A DNA stretch of 64,000 bases, taken from NCBI GenBank assembly GCA_944472135.2, contig OX235264.1:118697809-118761808 (forward strand). Direction: 5' to 3'. The position numbers were made by a program, and so were the translations under genes. Shown here piece after piece: positions 11,266 through 23,010 of the stretch (its first letter is position 1; the number at the start of each line of letters is the position of its first letter). Source of the stretch: Trichobilharzia regenti. Taxonomy: Eukaryota; Platyhelminthes; Trematoda; Strigeidida; Schistosomatidae. Below the pieces are notes generated by a model. That model did not search any database. It saw nothing but the letters and a program-made list of their open reading frames with translations, and was not told the DNA's origin.

Positions 11266-11994
11266 GTTTGCTAGCCTAAAATGGTAGACAGCAATTAACG
11301 TCAGTGTTCGCTTCTCAAATCTTGGTCATGAGAAGAAACAAGAACAACGCCTAACCTTGAGGAACTCAACAATCAATCACAGAAAACTTTGCGTGGGGGG
11401 ATACGATTCGCAGACATATCACCCGAATGTCTAAGAAACGGCCACAAAGAGATGACAAAATAATCTTCAGCAAGAAGACAACCAATGAGAAGACGTTGCT
11501 TCTCTGCTAACAATAACGCTAATAATAATGTACATGAAAATCTATAAATATTTGTTGATTTTCTCAATAAACGATCTATTGCCTGGTCCTCGGATTCTGT
11601 CATTACGCAGTAATGTCATAATAATAATAATAATTAGCTATCCAGAAATCGGCTACCTTCTACTGATTCGGTTGTCAGAACCAAGTCAAACTGGGTTCAC
11701 TCCTGTTGAGTTCGACCCTAAACAAGCTGAAACAGTCATTTGGCGTAAAGTTCACTTCGATATCTGGCCTGCCAGCAAACATTACTGGTTGATGTGAGTC
11801 GCATACAACTACTTATATCTATCAATCAGTAGTATATTATGGTTTTAAACGTTCTTACTACCAAATAACACAATATTCTGCAGTTTTATTAAGGACTAGG
11901 AACTAAAATAAACTGCTAACACTAAAGCTAATTATGTGACCCTACAGAATAACATCCCGAGAAGTCAATAAATAACCTCTAATTACTTTTTAAA
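11266..11994. other. Mostly non-coding; one weak exon candidate
   Basis: No repeat is recognised apart from a short AAT run near 11620-11635. The 11528-11797 frame contains a non-repetitive stretch (about 11640-11793) just before a good splice-donor match, GTGAGT at 11794. No convincing acceptor with a pyrimidine tract precedes it, so it is not called as a gene. Confidence 0.25.
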
Positions 11995-12525
11995 ACAAAA
12001 CTATTGAGGCAAGAATATCCTTTTTGGTAATCTCCTCTTCTGGCTATACAATTGTATACATAGATTTACAAATAATCGTCATTAGCAATATTGATTTTAT
12101 TTTTAAATAATATCGATTCGTTAAGTAGGATCATAATGGAATTACAGTTCACGAAAGATGCATAAATCATAATAAGCATAAAATATAAAAGCAAATAGAA
12201 TATCAAATTAAATTAAGGAAATCTCTACACCAACAATTTAAGGGTCATTAGAACCTTGATGGATGACCAAGGTGAGGAGAGTGTCTGAACCAATTTCTCC
12301 TTTTGGATACCTAAGTAGAGTTTCTCAATGCGGATGTCAACAACCAGTCTCAGGAATATGTGTGTGCAGTGGACGAACTCTTAAGGTGAAGTTGAGATTA
12401 GTTGGTATGCGATAAATGACTTTGAAAGCCTCCTCGTTAATTTCAATCTTGTGTTTTGTATCTACGATATGAGATAGGACAGAGCTATGAATGCATATTG
12501 TTTGTCCCTTACTTAACCACACTAA
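11995..12525 (-). pseudogene. Penelope-like element (family C) 3' end
   Basis: The minus-strand frame 12337-12522 reads KGQTICIHSSVLSHIVDTKHK and EEAFKVIYRIPTN, the PLE endonuclease C-terminal region. The non-coding tail to about 11995 matches the tails of family C copies at 13.0-13.5 and 18.3-18.65 kb. Confidence 0.7.
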
Positions 12526-12984
12526 ACAATTGCTTCATCTTTAGGACTGCAATCAAAGACAAAAAAAACCGTCATGTGATCTCATGTAGATCACTTCGTC
12601 AATCACTCTGTGTGTTAAGCGTTAGTTTCTAGCACTTTACAACTCCCAGCATTCAACAAATCAATCCATTTGTTATTCAAGGCCATCAGTAAATTATTAT
12701 GCACAAAAATTGATCTGTTCAACGTTTATCAACTACTACTTATTGGGAGTTTTCGTTGTTCAACCATCCTGAATTCGGTTACTATTTTATAACTATTCAA
12801 TGTAGATTTCGTCACATCATTGGAAACCATACAAAAATAGATAACCGTCAACAATGTCTAACCTTAACCTCAGAGTTAAGTGGAAAGCGGCCTAAACATT
12901 TAAACGTTACGATAGAATTCTAACATTTTTACAGTCAAAATATTCATTCACACATCTATAAAACACAAAATGATTAAGCAAAGA
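12526..12984. other. No gene recognised
   Basis: AT-rich intergenic sequence between two family C PLE copies; no motif found. Confidence 0.4.
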
Positions 12985-14505
12985 ACATCCTTTTCGATAA
13001 ATTCCTCTTCTGGCTCTATAATTATTATTATTATTATTATTATTGTATCCTTTAGTTCCTAGAGGAACATAGGGCTTCAGCTGCGCACCTCCATTGACTT
13101 CGGTTTTTTGACAACTTTTTCACCCTGCTCCAGGTCTGCCCACATGCTTTCATCTCCTCTTCACATGACCTCCTCCAAGTCACCCTTGGACGACCAACTC
13201 GCCGCCTCCCTTTCGGGTTCCACTCGAGGGCTTGTCTAGTGATGTCACTTGTTGGTTTCCTCAGCGTATGGCCAATCCATCTCCATTTCTTTCTGCCTAT
13301 TTGTTTAACAATCGGTTCCTGATATACATATATATATATATATGTTTATATACATGGAATATTCTAAATTAGTAGTCAATAACAATATTAGTGTTCTTTT
13401 AAATATTATCGATTTGTAAAGTAAGGTCACAATGGAATTACCACCGTTCATTAAAGATGCTTAAATCATAATGATAATAAAGATATAGTAACAAACAGAA
13501 TATCAAACAAAAATTCAGGATCATTCAAACCTAGATGACCAAGGTAAGGATAATGTCTGAAGTAAGTTCTTTTGGACGCATAAACTAGCCTTGTTAATAT
13601 GGATTCCAACAGTCAGTCTCAGCAATATTTAGTAGTCAAAATCTTAAGGCGAAGTTAACATTTTTTGGTTGGTATGCGTTAAATGACCCTTAAAACATGG
13701 TTAACATCAATCTTGTGTTATGTATTCACAAGATGAGATAGAATAGCACCGCGAATAAATTTTGTTTGTCCTTCGTTTAACTACACAGAGTGATGTTGGG
13801 AAATCCGACGAGAAACACGTCTAACTGTACGGCCTTAGCAGCTAACTAGCTTCACAGGAGCAGTCGAATAGGTAGATACACATGGAAAAGACAAAATTAG
13901 GCAGTTTATCTTTTACTCCTGAACACAAAATAGGTGGGGGTGGTTTTGAAGACACAGCATAATTCAGCTGCACTGAATGATCTTTTTACCGCATTTCTAA
14001 GAAGTCATTGTATTAGTATCTCGCTGATATTGTCCCCAAGGAACTGCATTTGTAAGAATAAGGCCTTTTCGGGAACTGTTTGTGCCATAGGCTGCCTTAA
14101 TTTTAGATTCATATTCTTATCAGTAAACTTTTTTTGATAACTGTTTTCACTGAGCAACCGCTTTAATATTATCAAGTTCCTCATCAAGACATTCATCCGA
14201 GCAAATTGCTCTTGCTGTGTGAACCAAGCACTTTATCAGATTGCGTTTTTATTTCAAGGGCAGGAAGCTGAGAAAATGAGTATACTGACCAGCTAGTGGA
14301 TGCAGGTTTTCTGTATACACAGTATGGCGTGGTGGACAAACCATATTAAACTCCAGTGTTTCTTCATTTTCAATTATCTGTCAGTTATTTTTCTCCTCTT
14401 TAATACAATTTCGATTTTCTCGTTCATTGATTGGATCGAAGTGCTTTGTCCCAAGTTGACGTGTCGGCGCTTTGTGCGGATGCTTCGCTTATGTCTGGTT
14501 ATGTA
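12985..14505 (-). pseudogene. Penelope-like element (family C), RT end to 3' tail, carrying an RTE insertion
   Basis: Minus strand, in order from 14505: the RT end with a YRKP-type block, a linker with PMAQTVPEKALFLQMQFLGD (14005-14196), AVKRSFSAAELCCVFKTTPT, then CIYLFDCSCEASYL, a decayed endonuclease core. A C-terminal part and tail follow to 12985. An RTE 3' end (13027-13322) sits in the tail. Multiple stops show decay. Confidence 0.7.
13027..13322 (-). mobile_element. RTE-clade 3' end inserted in PLE tail
   Basis: It begins with an (ATT)n run, the complement of an RTE TAA-type tail. The minus strand encodes the RTE C-terminus (KWRWIGHTLR-like and ...CSS.RN..). PLE tail sequence continues on both sides, so the insertion is younger than the PLE. 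Confidence 0.75.
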
Positions 14506-14519
14506 AATATAAGTCAATT

Positions 14520-14725
14520 AGTGGGTGGTGACTAGAAGTGGAATCCAGAACATTGGGAATTTCGTTATATTTAGGACTCGTCAGCTAGCTGGATGTACTT
14601 GTATTCCCCAGTGAATGATGGGTTTGTTCCCACTGAGACTCGAAGTCAGTACCTATAGTTTAAAAGTGGTTTAATAGATAAAGCTTTGTTAATATATGTG
14701 TAAAACGTGGGCACGGTGGCAGTAA
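14520..14725 (-). repeat. Sm-alpha-like hammerhead repeat, decayed
   Basis: The minus strand carries the Sm-alpha pattern: ACTTCGAGTCTCAGTGGGAAC, then CCAGCTAGCTGACGAGTCC, GAAATTCCC, GTTCTGGATTCCAC and TAGTCACCACCC. The core CTGACGA and GAAA are kept, but the 3' strand of stem II has mutated so it can no longer pair fully. Probably inactive. Confidence 0.7.
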
Positions 14726-14929
14726 GTAATTCCATATTAGTTTGTTTATTACATCTATCACACGGTGAAACAGTTTTACTTATTGGATGACGTTTCGATC
14801 AAGGCAGAAATAAAAGTGTCTGCCATTCAAACCCACAAACTTAATTAGAAACAAGCTTTGTTGGCTAAAGTATCCTGTGGAAGCTTAAAAATCGAATGTA
14901 ACAGGGTTGAGCAAGAGATCGATAATGGA

Positions 14930-15220
14930 TCATTATTATTATTATTATTATTGTATCCTTTAGTTCCTAGAGGAACATAGGGCTTCAACCGCGCGTCTCC
15001 ATTGCCTTCTGTTTTCTGCCAACTTTTTCACCCCTCTCCAAGTCTGCTCACATGCTTTCATCTCCTCTTCACATGGCCTCCTCCAATTCACCTTTGGACG
15101 ACCCTTTCGAGTTCCACTCGAACAATGGCTTGTCTAGTGATGTCACTTGATGTTTTCCTCAGAGTATGGCCAATCCATCTCCATTTCTTCCTGCCTATTC
15201 GTTTCACAATTGGTAATGGT
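14930..15220 (-). mobile_element. RTE-clade 3' end
   Basis: An (ATT)n start is followed by the same minus-strand RTE C-terminal sequence as at 13027 and 63208. It lies between two Sm-alpha-like repeats in opposite orientations. The 270 bp after it contains nothing recognisable. Confidence 0.75.
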
Positions 15221-15499
15221 AATCGATAATGGAAGCTTTGTTTTTACAATGAACTGGAAACACGTGTAATAGGAGTGATTCAACACCAGTCCACTCGGAT
15301 ATCTGGAAAATCTTACTACTCCTACGGCGACAAATACGAGATAATAAAGAAAACTATAAAACTCAAGTTTCGAAATTGTGTGGTTATAGTTGTTGATATG
15401 ATTATGAACAATAAATAAATTGTGTTCCAAACTTCGTCATCCAGTAAACACTAATACTGTTTTTGTGACTGTGTGATACATCTAATAAACAAACTAATA

Positions 15500-15665
15500 T
15501 GGAAAACGCTTTGAGGTTTGAAACAATGAGCACTGGGTTTGAGCCTTGGTGGGAACAACACCATCATTCCCTGGGAAATGCAGGTTTATCCAGATGATGA
15601 GTCCCAAATAGGACGAAATTAGCATTGTTCTGGATCCCACTGCTAGTCACCATTCAACAATTAAA
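15500..15665 (+). repeat. Sm-alpha-like repeat, plus strand
   Basis: A tRNA-like 5' part (GGGTTTGAGCCTTGG) is followed by a hammerhead segment and the characteristic CCCACTGCTAGTCACCATTCA end. Sm-alpha elements are short pol III-type repeats of schistosomes that encode hammerheads. Confidence 0.75.
15586..15640 (+). ncRNA. Sm-alpha hammerhead ribozyme, core variant
   Basis: CCAG, then ATGATGA, stem II GTCC/GGAC around CAAATA, GAAA, and GTTCTGG. Stem I pairs CCAG with CTGG. The first core position is A instead of C, which should reduce cleavage strongly. The weak stem III is typical of this family. Confidence 0.7.
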
Positions 15666-16035
15666 TTCATCAGCACTAGAATCGGCCGTTTAATTAACTT
15701 ATTCGATTGGATACGTAAACCCCGCATGAAGTCGATCAGTGTTGCTAAAATGTTTCATCTAGAAGACATTTGTGCAAATGTCTTTCAGTTTTTTTAAGGT
15801 GAATCCTCATAAATATTCTACATTACCTACTTATAACAATGTTTATCAAATTTTTATTCAAATAAATCAGTCTACATATAATCATTTGACTATCATTCAT
15901 TTAAAAAGTGTTGCTGTCATCTGTTTAGTGAACATAACTGATTGATAATAACACTCATACACGTTACACACTTATCATCAATTGAAATCATTTAAATTTC
16001 AATCGATAACTTTTATCACCAGAGTTTATTGATTA
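15666..16035. other. No gene recognised
   Basis: AT-rich non-coding sequence. Confidence 0.4.
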
Positions 16036-16039
16036 TTTT

Positions 16040-16430
16040 TTTGCTGCTCATATTTAATGAATACTGCTGTAGATTGCTTTAAATATGTATTAATTACATC
16101 AATAGATATGTGAAGGATAAACCGCCGCTTTGGACCACCTAAATGTGTGTTTATAAATTCACCTGCTCGTGTAGAGCTAGTTATATTGGCCACACAAAGC
16201 GACCACACACTTTCCAAACGCATCTCTGAACATTATCTGGCATGGTTAGCAAAGGGACAATGCAAGACAATTACTAGTTCACTTCTCGAACATTTGGTGA
16301 ACTCAGGCCACATAGCTCCACCAGAGTCGTCTTTTAAGATCATCTACAAGGTGAAGCCAAATGGTGCAAAGGGAGTCAGGTTTCGGCTTTTGTGTATGGC
16401 AGACGCTTTAGTTTTACAATTTCAGTTCCT
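16040..16430 (+). pseudogene. Penelope-like element (family D) GIY-YIG endonuclease fragment
   Basis: It starts KPPLWTT, then CVYKFTCSCRASYIGHTKR in one frame. After a one-base frame change it continues LSKRISEHYLAWLAKGQ, LLEHLVNSGH and SFKIIYKVKPN. A relative lies on the minus strand at 31955-32250. It stops abruptly near 16420, where family C sequence begins. Confidence 0.75.
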
Positions 16431-16563
16431 TTGGGATAACATCAGTGTGATATTAACAAAACGTCTGGGGAATACGGCAGTAAAAAGATCACTGAGTGCT
16501 GCTGAATTATGCTGTGTCTTCAGAACCACCCAACCCTATTTCGCTTTCGACAGTCATAAATAA
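16147..16563 (+). pseudogene. Chimeric open frame joining two PLE families
   Basis: This 138-codon frame runs through the junction at about 16420. Residues 1-92 are the C-terminal part of a family D endonuclease; residues 93-138 are a family C linker (QFLWDNISVIL, SLSAAELCCVFRTTQP). The fusion looks accidental; no promoter or conserved start supports expression. Confidence 0.6.
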
Positions 16564-16690
16564 ACTGCCTAATTTCGCCTCTTGTATGTGTATCTACCAA
16601 TTTAACTGCTCCTGTGGAGCCAGTTACCTGGTTAGGCCATACAATTAGGCGTGTTTCTCGTCTGTCTGGAAGGAAGGAAATGTCCCTACT
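16425..16690 (+). pseudogene. Penelope-like element (family C) linker and start of endonuclease
   Basis: It matches the minus-strand copy at 13.8-14.1 kb and contains CIYQFNCSCGASYLVRPYN, a decayed endonuclease core. An RTE interrupts it at about 16690; the PLE tail resumes at about 18150. Confidence 0.7.
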
Positions 16691-18150
16691 GACTGAAGGA
16701 AAGGTTACCTCGTGAAACTACCAAAGAAGCGAGACTTAGGCCTCACTCTGCAAGAACTTGCGAGGAATCATGCTCCTGTCGATGCCAAGTAAAATCCTGA
16801 ATCGCATCATCCTGGAGAGATTAAAGGACGCACTGGAGACAGAACTCCGACCAGAACAAGCTGGATTCAAGAAAAGGCAAATCATTTTCTGACCAAATTG
16901 CTACTCGACGCATCATCATCACAGAACAAAGCATGGAATGGCAATCAAACCTCTACCTCAACTTTATAGACTTTGAGAAGGCCTTCGACAGCCAGCGTTG
17001 GCCGTGAAGTAATTTGGAAATTACTCGAGTACTACGGCGTACCCCAAATATTCATCAACCTTATTCAACAGCTGTATGACAATGGCACATGTCAAGTGAT
17101 CCACAACGGAAAACTCAGCGGACGTTTGGAGTAAACACACGAGTCAGACAAGGGTGCGTATTATCACCAATGACATTCCTAACTGTGGTGGATTAACTGG
17201 ATTATGCGTCAGACAGTGAGAAAAGAAAAGAGAAATAAGGATATCCTGGACCGACGTGAAGAACCTAGAAGATCTGGATTTCGCACGTGGATGATTTATG
17301 TTTGATGTCACACAAAATCGAAAACTTACAAGCGAAAACCGACAAACTGGTCGAAGAAGCAGCCAGTGAAGACAAGACTCCAGGTGAACATAGACAAGAC
17401 GGAGGTGATGAAAATAACCAACCAACAACAACAACAGCAGCAACATCCAGCGTCGATCACCATCAACGGGAGGGATTTGAAAGAGGTTACTTCATTCACT
17501 TATCTAGGGAGCATTGTCTCAACTACAGGCAGTAGGAACTAACGAGGATGTCAAATCGAGCGAGAATCGGGAAGGCAGGCGAGAAACACATTCACTCATC
17601 AACCTGAAATCAATCTGGAAATCTTCATCACTCAGCATCAACAACAAAATTCGGCAGGATTTTCAATACAAACGTCATGTCAGCTTGTTCTTCTATACGG
17701 ATCAGAAACTTGGCGGGCGGGTCACAAAGAATATTTCCAACAGCCTGTTGCAGACGTTACCTTTATCAACAGCTGTCTTCGCTGGCTCCATACTGAAGAT
17801 CAGATGGCCGGGCCGGAAAGAATCACCAACAAGGGACTATGGGAACAAACAAAGCAAGAACTAATCGCCAACCAACAAATATGCAGGATAAAGTGGAGAT
17901 CGATCGGACACTCGCTGAGGAGACCACTGGGTGACATAGCGCGTCGGGCCATTGCTCGTGTGGAACCCGAAAGGGAAGAGGCGTGTGGGACGTCCAGGGT
18001 AACATGGAGCAGATCGTGTGAAGAGGAGATGAAACAGTATGGACTAACATGGATGCAGGTGAAGAGTAGAGCAGAAGACAGAAGCAAGTGGAGACGCGCA
18101 GTAGAAGCCCTATGTTCCACTATGAACCCAAGGGAACAATAATAATAATA
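16690..18150 (+). pseudogene. RTE-clade (SR2-like) reverse transcriptase, most complete copy here
   Basis: In order: PSKILNRIILERLKDALETE, RPEQAGFKK, NLYLNFIDFEKAFDS (motif A region), YGVPQIFINL, RQGC-type motif B with deletions, then DLDFAR with the catalytic region disrupted near 17270-17300. After that come YLGSIVSTTG, FLYTDQKLG, GPERITNKGLWEQTKQ, WRSIGHSLRRP and KWRRAVEALCSTMNPREQ, ending in AATAATAATA. The last 112 codons (17804-18142) are open. Numerous frameshifts show an inactive copy. RTE proteins normally also carry an N-terminal endonuclease, absent here. Confidence 0.8.
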
Positions 18151-18655
18151 CACACAAAATCCATATATAGTTCTATTCCGTCTCATCTTGTGGATACAGA
18201 ACACAAGGTTGATGTTAACGAAGCGGCTCTCAAAGTCATTTACCGCATACCAACCAACAAATCTTAACTTGGTCTTAAGAGTTCGTCTAGTAAATATACC
18301 TGAGACTGGCCTAACTTACATGTCCAAAAAGAAGCTAGCTCAGCGATTTTCCTTAGCTTGACCATCTAGGTTTGAACTATCCTGAATTTTTTGTAGAAAT
18401 TTTCTTAATTTTAGTTGATATTCTATTTGCTATTATATTTTTATGCTTATTATTATATTTCAATCATCTTTAATGAACTTTAACTGCTTTGATCATACTT
18501 TACAAATCGATATAATTTAAAAAGTACACCAATATTGTTGTTGACTACTATTCTAGAATATTCTATGTATATAAACATATATATGTACATATAATTGTAG
18601 AGTCAGAAGAGGAATTTATCAAAAAAGTTTATCCTTTGCTCAATTTAATTTTTTT
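18150..18655 (+). pseudogene. Penelope-like element (family C) C-terminus and 3' tail, resumed after RTE
   Basis: HTNQQILTWS-type C-terminal coding is followed by the family C tail, ending near TCAGAAGAGGAATTTATC. It matches 11995-12300 and 13000-13600 on the opposite strand. Confidence 0.65.
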
Positions 18656-19555
18656 TTCTAAATGTCTGAATTGATATTTTCGCCATATAGAAATCGAATT
18701 GTTTGCTTCATAGTTCCCAGTGGTTATTCAATTGAGACAACTTTCTGATCTGCTAACATGTTGATGCTTATTTTTAAGGAATCACTAATCGAGATCCTGC
18801 CATAACCCAGATTTTCACTTTGATATCAACCTTTAGTCTATAAAAATAAATAAAAGACCTTATTCACTAACATGAAATCGAATTGTCAGCATATATTTAT
18901 ATTAGCAACCTTTTTTAGTTAGTTTAAACAAACAAGAACCTACCATTCAAATGAGAACTAGATATAGAATAAAAAGTTAATGTAGCAGCTACCAACCGCA
19001 TTCATAGATGTATATTCATGAATGAACAGAGTAGGCTGGAAATTATCAGTTTGTTAAAGTTGGAAATGCTATCGTCCTTGAAGACTTCTGCAATCAGTCT
19101 GTATTGTGAGGTAGAAGATAAGTAACAAACTGTGGTTTAAGAGTACACTATTCACCAAAGAGTCTTTACGAGATAAGGGGGATGACATTTATGCGAGGTA
19201 CAATATATATACTAACACAAGTTCTTATGTTAAAATTCTTAAAGTATTTGTTCCACTTAGACAAAGGGCAAATAAAACACCGAAATCGATCGACCAAAAT
19301 ACAAAATAGGCTTCGTGATCGAAATTGTAGTGCAAAGATGACTGTCTAACTAGCAAGGAATCATGCAGGAACAAACAAACATAACACACCGGCGTACTAT
19401 AATGGCATATATGATTGACTACAAGCCTTCTGGACAACGGATAGACCTGAACAATGAAGGTCAGGATCCAGTGTTGAATGATGAATGATACGGACTTATA
19501 ACTTTGGGGAATTATATACCACTACAAGTCTATTCAACCAACTCATCATCCAGGT
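18656..19555. other. No gene recognised
   Basis: AT-rich sequence. A faint Sm-alpha-like resemblance near 19455-19560 (CTGGATGATGAG on the minus strand) lacks the GAAA part and is not called. Confidence 0.35.
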
Positions 19556-19559
19556 ATGC

Positions 19560-20090
19560 AGTTATATATACATAAGAATCTGAATAAAGCAAGAACAACA
19601 GTTTCTGCAGAATAATTGAATTCATTTCTCCTCAAGTTTTCTGAAGCCATCCTCATCAAGCTCCTGAAACCTGATTTGTGCTTGCAGAAAGAAGCATTTA
19701 TCAGTCATTCTTTACTTTGGCAAATGGATATCTTCATCTCTCTTTCATCTGATTACGTAATGTCAAACATTTCCATTGTGTATGTTCATTACTGTTCGGA
19801 ATAGTGTTTAATATTATATATATATATATATATATTATTGTATGCATATACTGGATGATTGATTTTTATAGTTTGGTTTGTAAGGATTAGTTATGTTTTA
19901 CGAGTTGATCACGGATTGATATCAGTTAGAGAACCATTGATTTTTGTTTAAAAATGAGCTTTGTGCAAGTATATTAAAATTTTTTGTAGATATTTTTATA
20001 AATGACGTTGGCCTGTCGGCAGCTGATGAGAAACCAAAGAAATAAATGATGGTACCATTTGATTCTGCAAAAACTGTTGTTCTTCCTTTA
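19560..20090 (+). pseudogene. Penelope-like element (family E) C-terminus and tail
   Basis: The frame 19616-19804 gives FLLKFSEAILIKLLKPDLCLQ, matching the C-terminus at 9040-9420 and 10050-10330. The tail contains CAGCTGATGAG and a GATGGTACCATTT motif shared with 10500-10570, and a (TA)n run at about 19816-19836. Confidence 0.6.
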
Positions 20091-20104
20091 TTCAAATTCA
20101 TTAA

Positions 20105-20320
20105 GAAGCTACTGATGGGATTTATCAGTAGTATATAAAGAGACATTCATCGGTATAAAATCATCAAAAAGCAGGGAGATACATTTGATGCCAGAGAAAT
20201 CAAATGCGATACAGCGGTGTAGAGAACCATGGGAAACGTGAAAGGTACACAAAAGAACATAGTATGAAGTCGAGTAGTAGCCTAATATGCAAGATCTGTG
20301 CAAAGGGTACTTTCAGGATA
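20105..20320 (+). repeat. Unidentified dispersed repeat R, copy 1
   Basis: About 210 bp with relatives at 39475-39690 and 63000-63205. Shared landmarks in order: TCAGTAGTATATAAAGAGAC (a TATA-like box), TTCATC, AACCATGGGAAACGTGAAA and GCAAGATCTGTGCAAA. No coding or tRNA-like structure. The family is unknown to me; it could be a terminal part of a larger element. Confidence 0.5.
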
Positions 20321-20640
20321 AGGTGTATATAATTTGGCTATATAGAGATGACACTTTCACCCAAACATCCATAGTCTGCCACCTTCTGCTATTACACTAC
20401 TGCCAATAATATCATGGAATGCAACAAAATGTCTGTGATTACGATCATGGTTCAGTATCAAGCGGTAAAACTGATTACGTCATAGGTAGGATAGTGAATA
20501 GAACGTATTGATCTTAGAATGTAGAGAAAAATGAATAGGATTGGTAGGTAAATAAAACTTTGTATTATAAGGTAAAAAGTTTGGTAAGATAACGTTTAAT
20601 ACTGTAAGCAATATATCGATTTGTAATAATAAATGGGATA
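20321..20640. other. No gene recognised
   Basis: Non-coding sequence between repeat R and an RTE fragment. Confidence 0.4.
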
Positions 20641-21165
20641 AGACTATGTGTAGATCAATGGCACACATCATGGAAAATAAGATGCGGATTTTCAACTCCA
20701 GTAGGACGTCAGAGCTAGTACACGGAACAGAGAGTTGGCGCCGCGTCACGAAGGGCACTTCAAACAACCTACAGACCTCAATCAACATCTGTCTTCGCTC
20801 AATACTACTCAAGATCAGATGGTCGGCCAGAAAAGATCAGCAACACTGAGAAATCTCTAGCAGTGAACGAACAGCCAACAAATATACAGGAAGAAACGGA
20901 GGTGGATTGGCCATACTCTGGGGAATCCATCAAGTGACATCCATCAAACGCTAGGCCATCGCTCAAGTGGAACCCAAAGGGGAAGCGGTGAGTTGGTCGT
21001 CAGTGAGAGGTTGACATGGGGGGAGTTCATGTGAAGAGGAGATGAAAGCATGTGAACAGAGGTTGAGATGGATGAAAACGTTGTCGGAGAACCAAACGCA
21101 ATGCCGACGTGTGGCTGAAGCTCTATTTTCCTCTAGGAACAAAAGGAAACAATTAAAATGGCAAA
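20640..21165 (+). pseudogene. RTE-clade retrotransposon 3' end
   Basis: IMENKMRIFNSSRTSELVHG, then an ESWRRVTKGTSNNLQ block, LRSILLKIRWSARK, a WIGHTL-like segment and the LCS.RNKRKQ end. At least four frame changes. It is about 525 bp and heavily 5'-truncated. Confidence 0.75.
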
Positions 21166-22794
21166 ATACAACCAAAAATCAAGAAAGAACATATTTCCAA
21201 GATAATATGAGGTGATTTTATTTCACGGGTTAACTTCGATTCGACCTCTACAAACGTCAGACATTAGCTAAATGTTCAAGAAGCCCGCCTCGTAAACTTC
21301 GGGTTAGGTCACCGAGAGTGTCATGAGTGAGTACTGTTGAAGGAGTTAGACGTTGGCCGTTCAATAGCAGACTGCTCACCAGCTACCGTTTTCCAAGATC
21401 TAAACATTCTGTGCCATCACGACTACCCGCAAACTTTCAGCTTTTTACTTTATTTATTCCATTTTACACTCAGTCAGTCTACACTTGATGGCCTAGCGTC
21501 TGATGTCATTTAATGATCTCTTCAGCGTACATATAATTTGCCTCATTCTACAACTTTGTTAATTGTGTAGTAGATTCTTGAAGGGCTCCCTGTACTGCCA
21601 AAGTTGCCCTGTTGTTTCTTACATATGAGCTCTCCACCCCGATCTTTCAGTATAGAGTGAAGTTGCTTGCTGACGCATGTCTTCAGCCACCTATCGGAAC
21701 TGCCTTTCGATGATGTGAGCAACACGTACGTATCTGAACCATATAGACAAAACTCTCACTTTCTCAACTGTTCAACTCATTAATCACACATTTGTCTGTC
21801 ATGTTTTCTTAAAAAAATTAATCAATACAATAAATGAAAAATATCTATGAATCGATTTTATTTCTTACAAAATTTTAGTCTACACGACGTCTAAATGTTA
21901 TTGTTTAAAAAAATAAGTCATATTGATTTATTAATCGATCAGTTAAATTATAATTCAAATGAAATTATTAATCTACTATTTAGGTGAATGAATATTTACC
22001 TTGTCCTAGTTATTGAAATGAGTTTTAGTCATTAGTTTGTATTTTTCTGGTTTTCTTTATCATATTTACCAATACAAACAGTGATGAATCAAAGGAACAT
22101 CCCAGAGAGAAACGTTGTGAAATTTTAAACACTGTGAAGGGTTTATTTTAATATTGAGTAAGTTTTACCTGATATCACACGCACACAAGCACACATGGTG
22201 TGTGATGTTTTGAGCACGGTCTATTGCTCATTGTTGCTACTCAGTGAACTTGCATAACTTTCTAACTTGCTTCTACATGACCTTAAACTCTGGCTTTCTC
22301 TCTCTCTCCTACAATTTTTCATGTTTTTGTATTTAATTTCATGAAGAAAGGATTCAGTGATTAACACCTCTCTCTCTCTCAACGCCAAAGTATGCCATTT
22401 CTAGAAGACAGAAATATTGAGCTAAAAAAATATTCTTTCCGAGAACTTCCTCATCTGGCACTACAGTTATTATTATTCCCTTGGATCCACGGTGGAACAT
22501 TCAGCGAAAAGTCTATTTTCAGCGAATTCATTCACTTAACCGTACAATCGCATTTATAAATAACTATTTTGTGTGTGTACATTAGAATTGTCGAACAAAA
22601 ATAAAAATTAGTCAGGGTTATTATTTACGTCATCAAAATGTTTCGAAAAGGTGATGAATAATCATATTGTAACTAGGATGGGGGTGGGTGGGTGGTTGAA
22701 GACTTGTATGTAGTGACAAAAGTTATGCAATATGTAAGACACCGAGAGAAATAGAATCTTAATGAAAGCGCATGGAGACATGTGTCTGACATAA
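21166..22794. other. Mostly non-coding, one possible faint non-LTR trace
   Basis: 21440-21780 has a weak minus-strand resemblance to a non-LTR C-terminus but no firm motif. The rest is AT-rich with short (CT)n tracts (22295-22306, 22365-22380) and a G-rich stretch at 22679-22695. Confidence 0.35.
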
Positions 22795-22799
22795 ATTAT

Positions 22800-22993
22800 T
22801 GTGGTGATTGACAATTTCTATCTCTGTATTGTTTAAATACTTACTGTTGATTGTTAATATATTTCTTATATGAACTGAATAATAATTCCACCAAATACAA
22901 ATTCCTGAATTCCGCCCTCTCTGTGTTTTGGTTGGATTCGTGTAATTCGGTCATCTTGAAATACTAATACTACGACTACAAATAATTACTGCA
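22800..22993 (+). repeat. 5' LTR of copy 2
   Basis: Starts TGTGGTGATTG and ends ...TTACTGCA. Preceded by ATTAT. Confidence 0.92.
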
Positions 22994-22995
22994 AA

Positions 22996-23010
22996 TTGGC
23001 GTCGCGATGG
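22996..23010 (+). other. Putative primer binding site
   Basis: TTGGCGTCGCGATGG begins two bases after the 5' LTR, the usual place for a Gypsy primer binding site, and starts with the common TGGCG. It overlaps the likely gag ATG at 23007. The matching tRNA was not identified. Confidence 0.6.

Noticed and set aside
19455..19565. Sm-alpha hammerhead on the minus strand
   Set aside because: Only a CTGGATGATGAG stretch is present; GAAA, stem II and the conserved end are missing.
10500..20090. Hammerheads at the ends of family E PLEs (CTGATGA ... GAAATAAA)
   Set aside because: CTGATGA and GAAA occur at the right distance, but the nine bases between them cannot form stem II in either copy.
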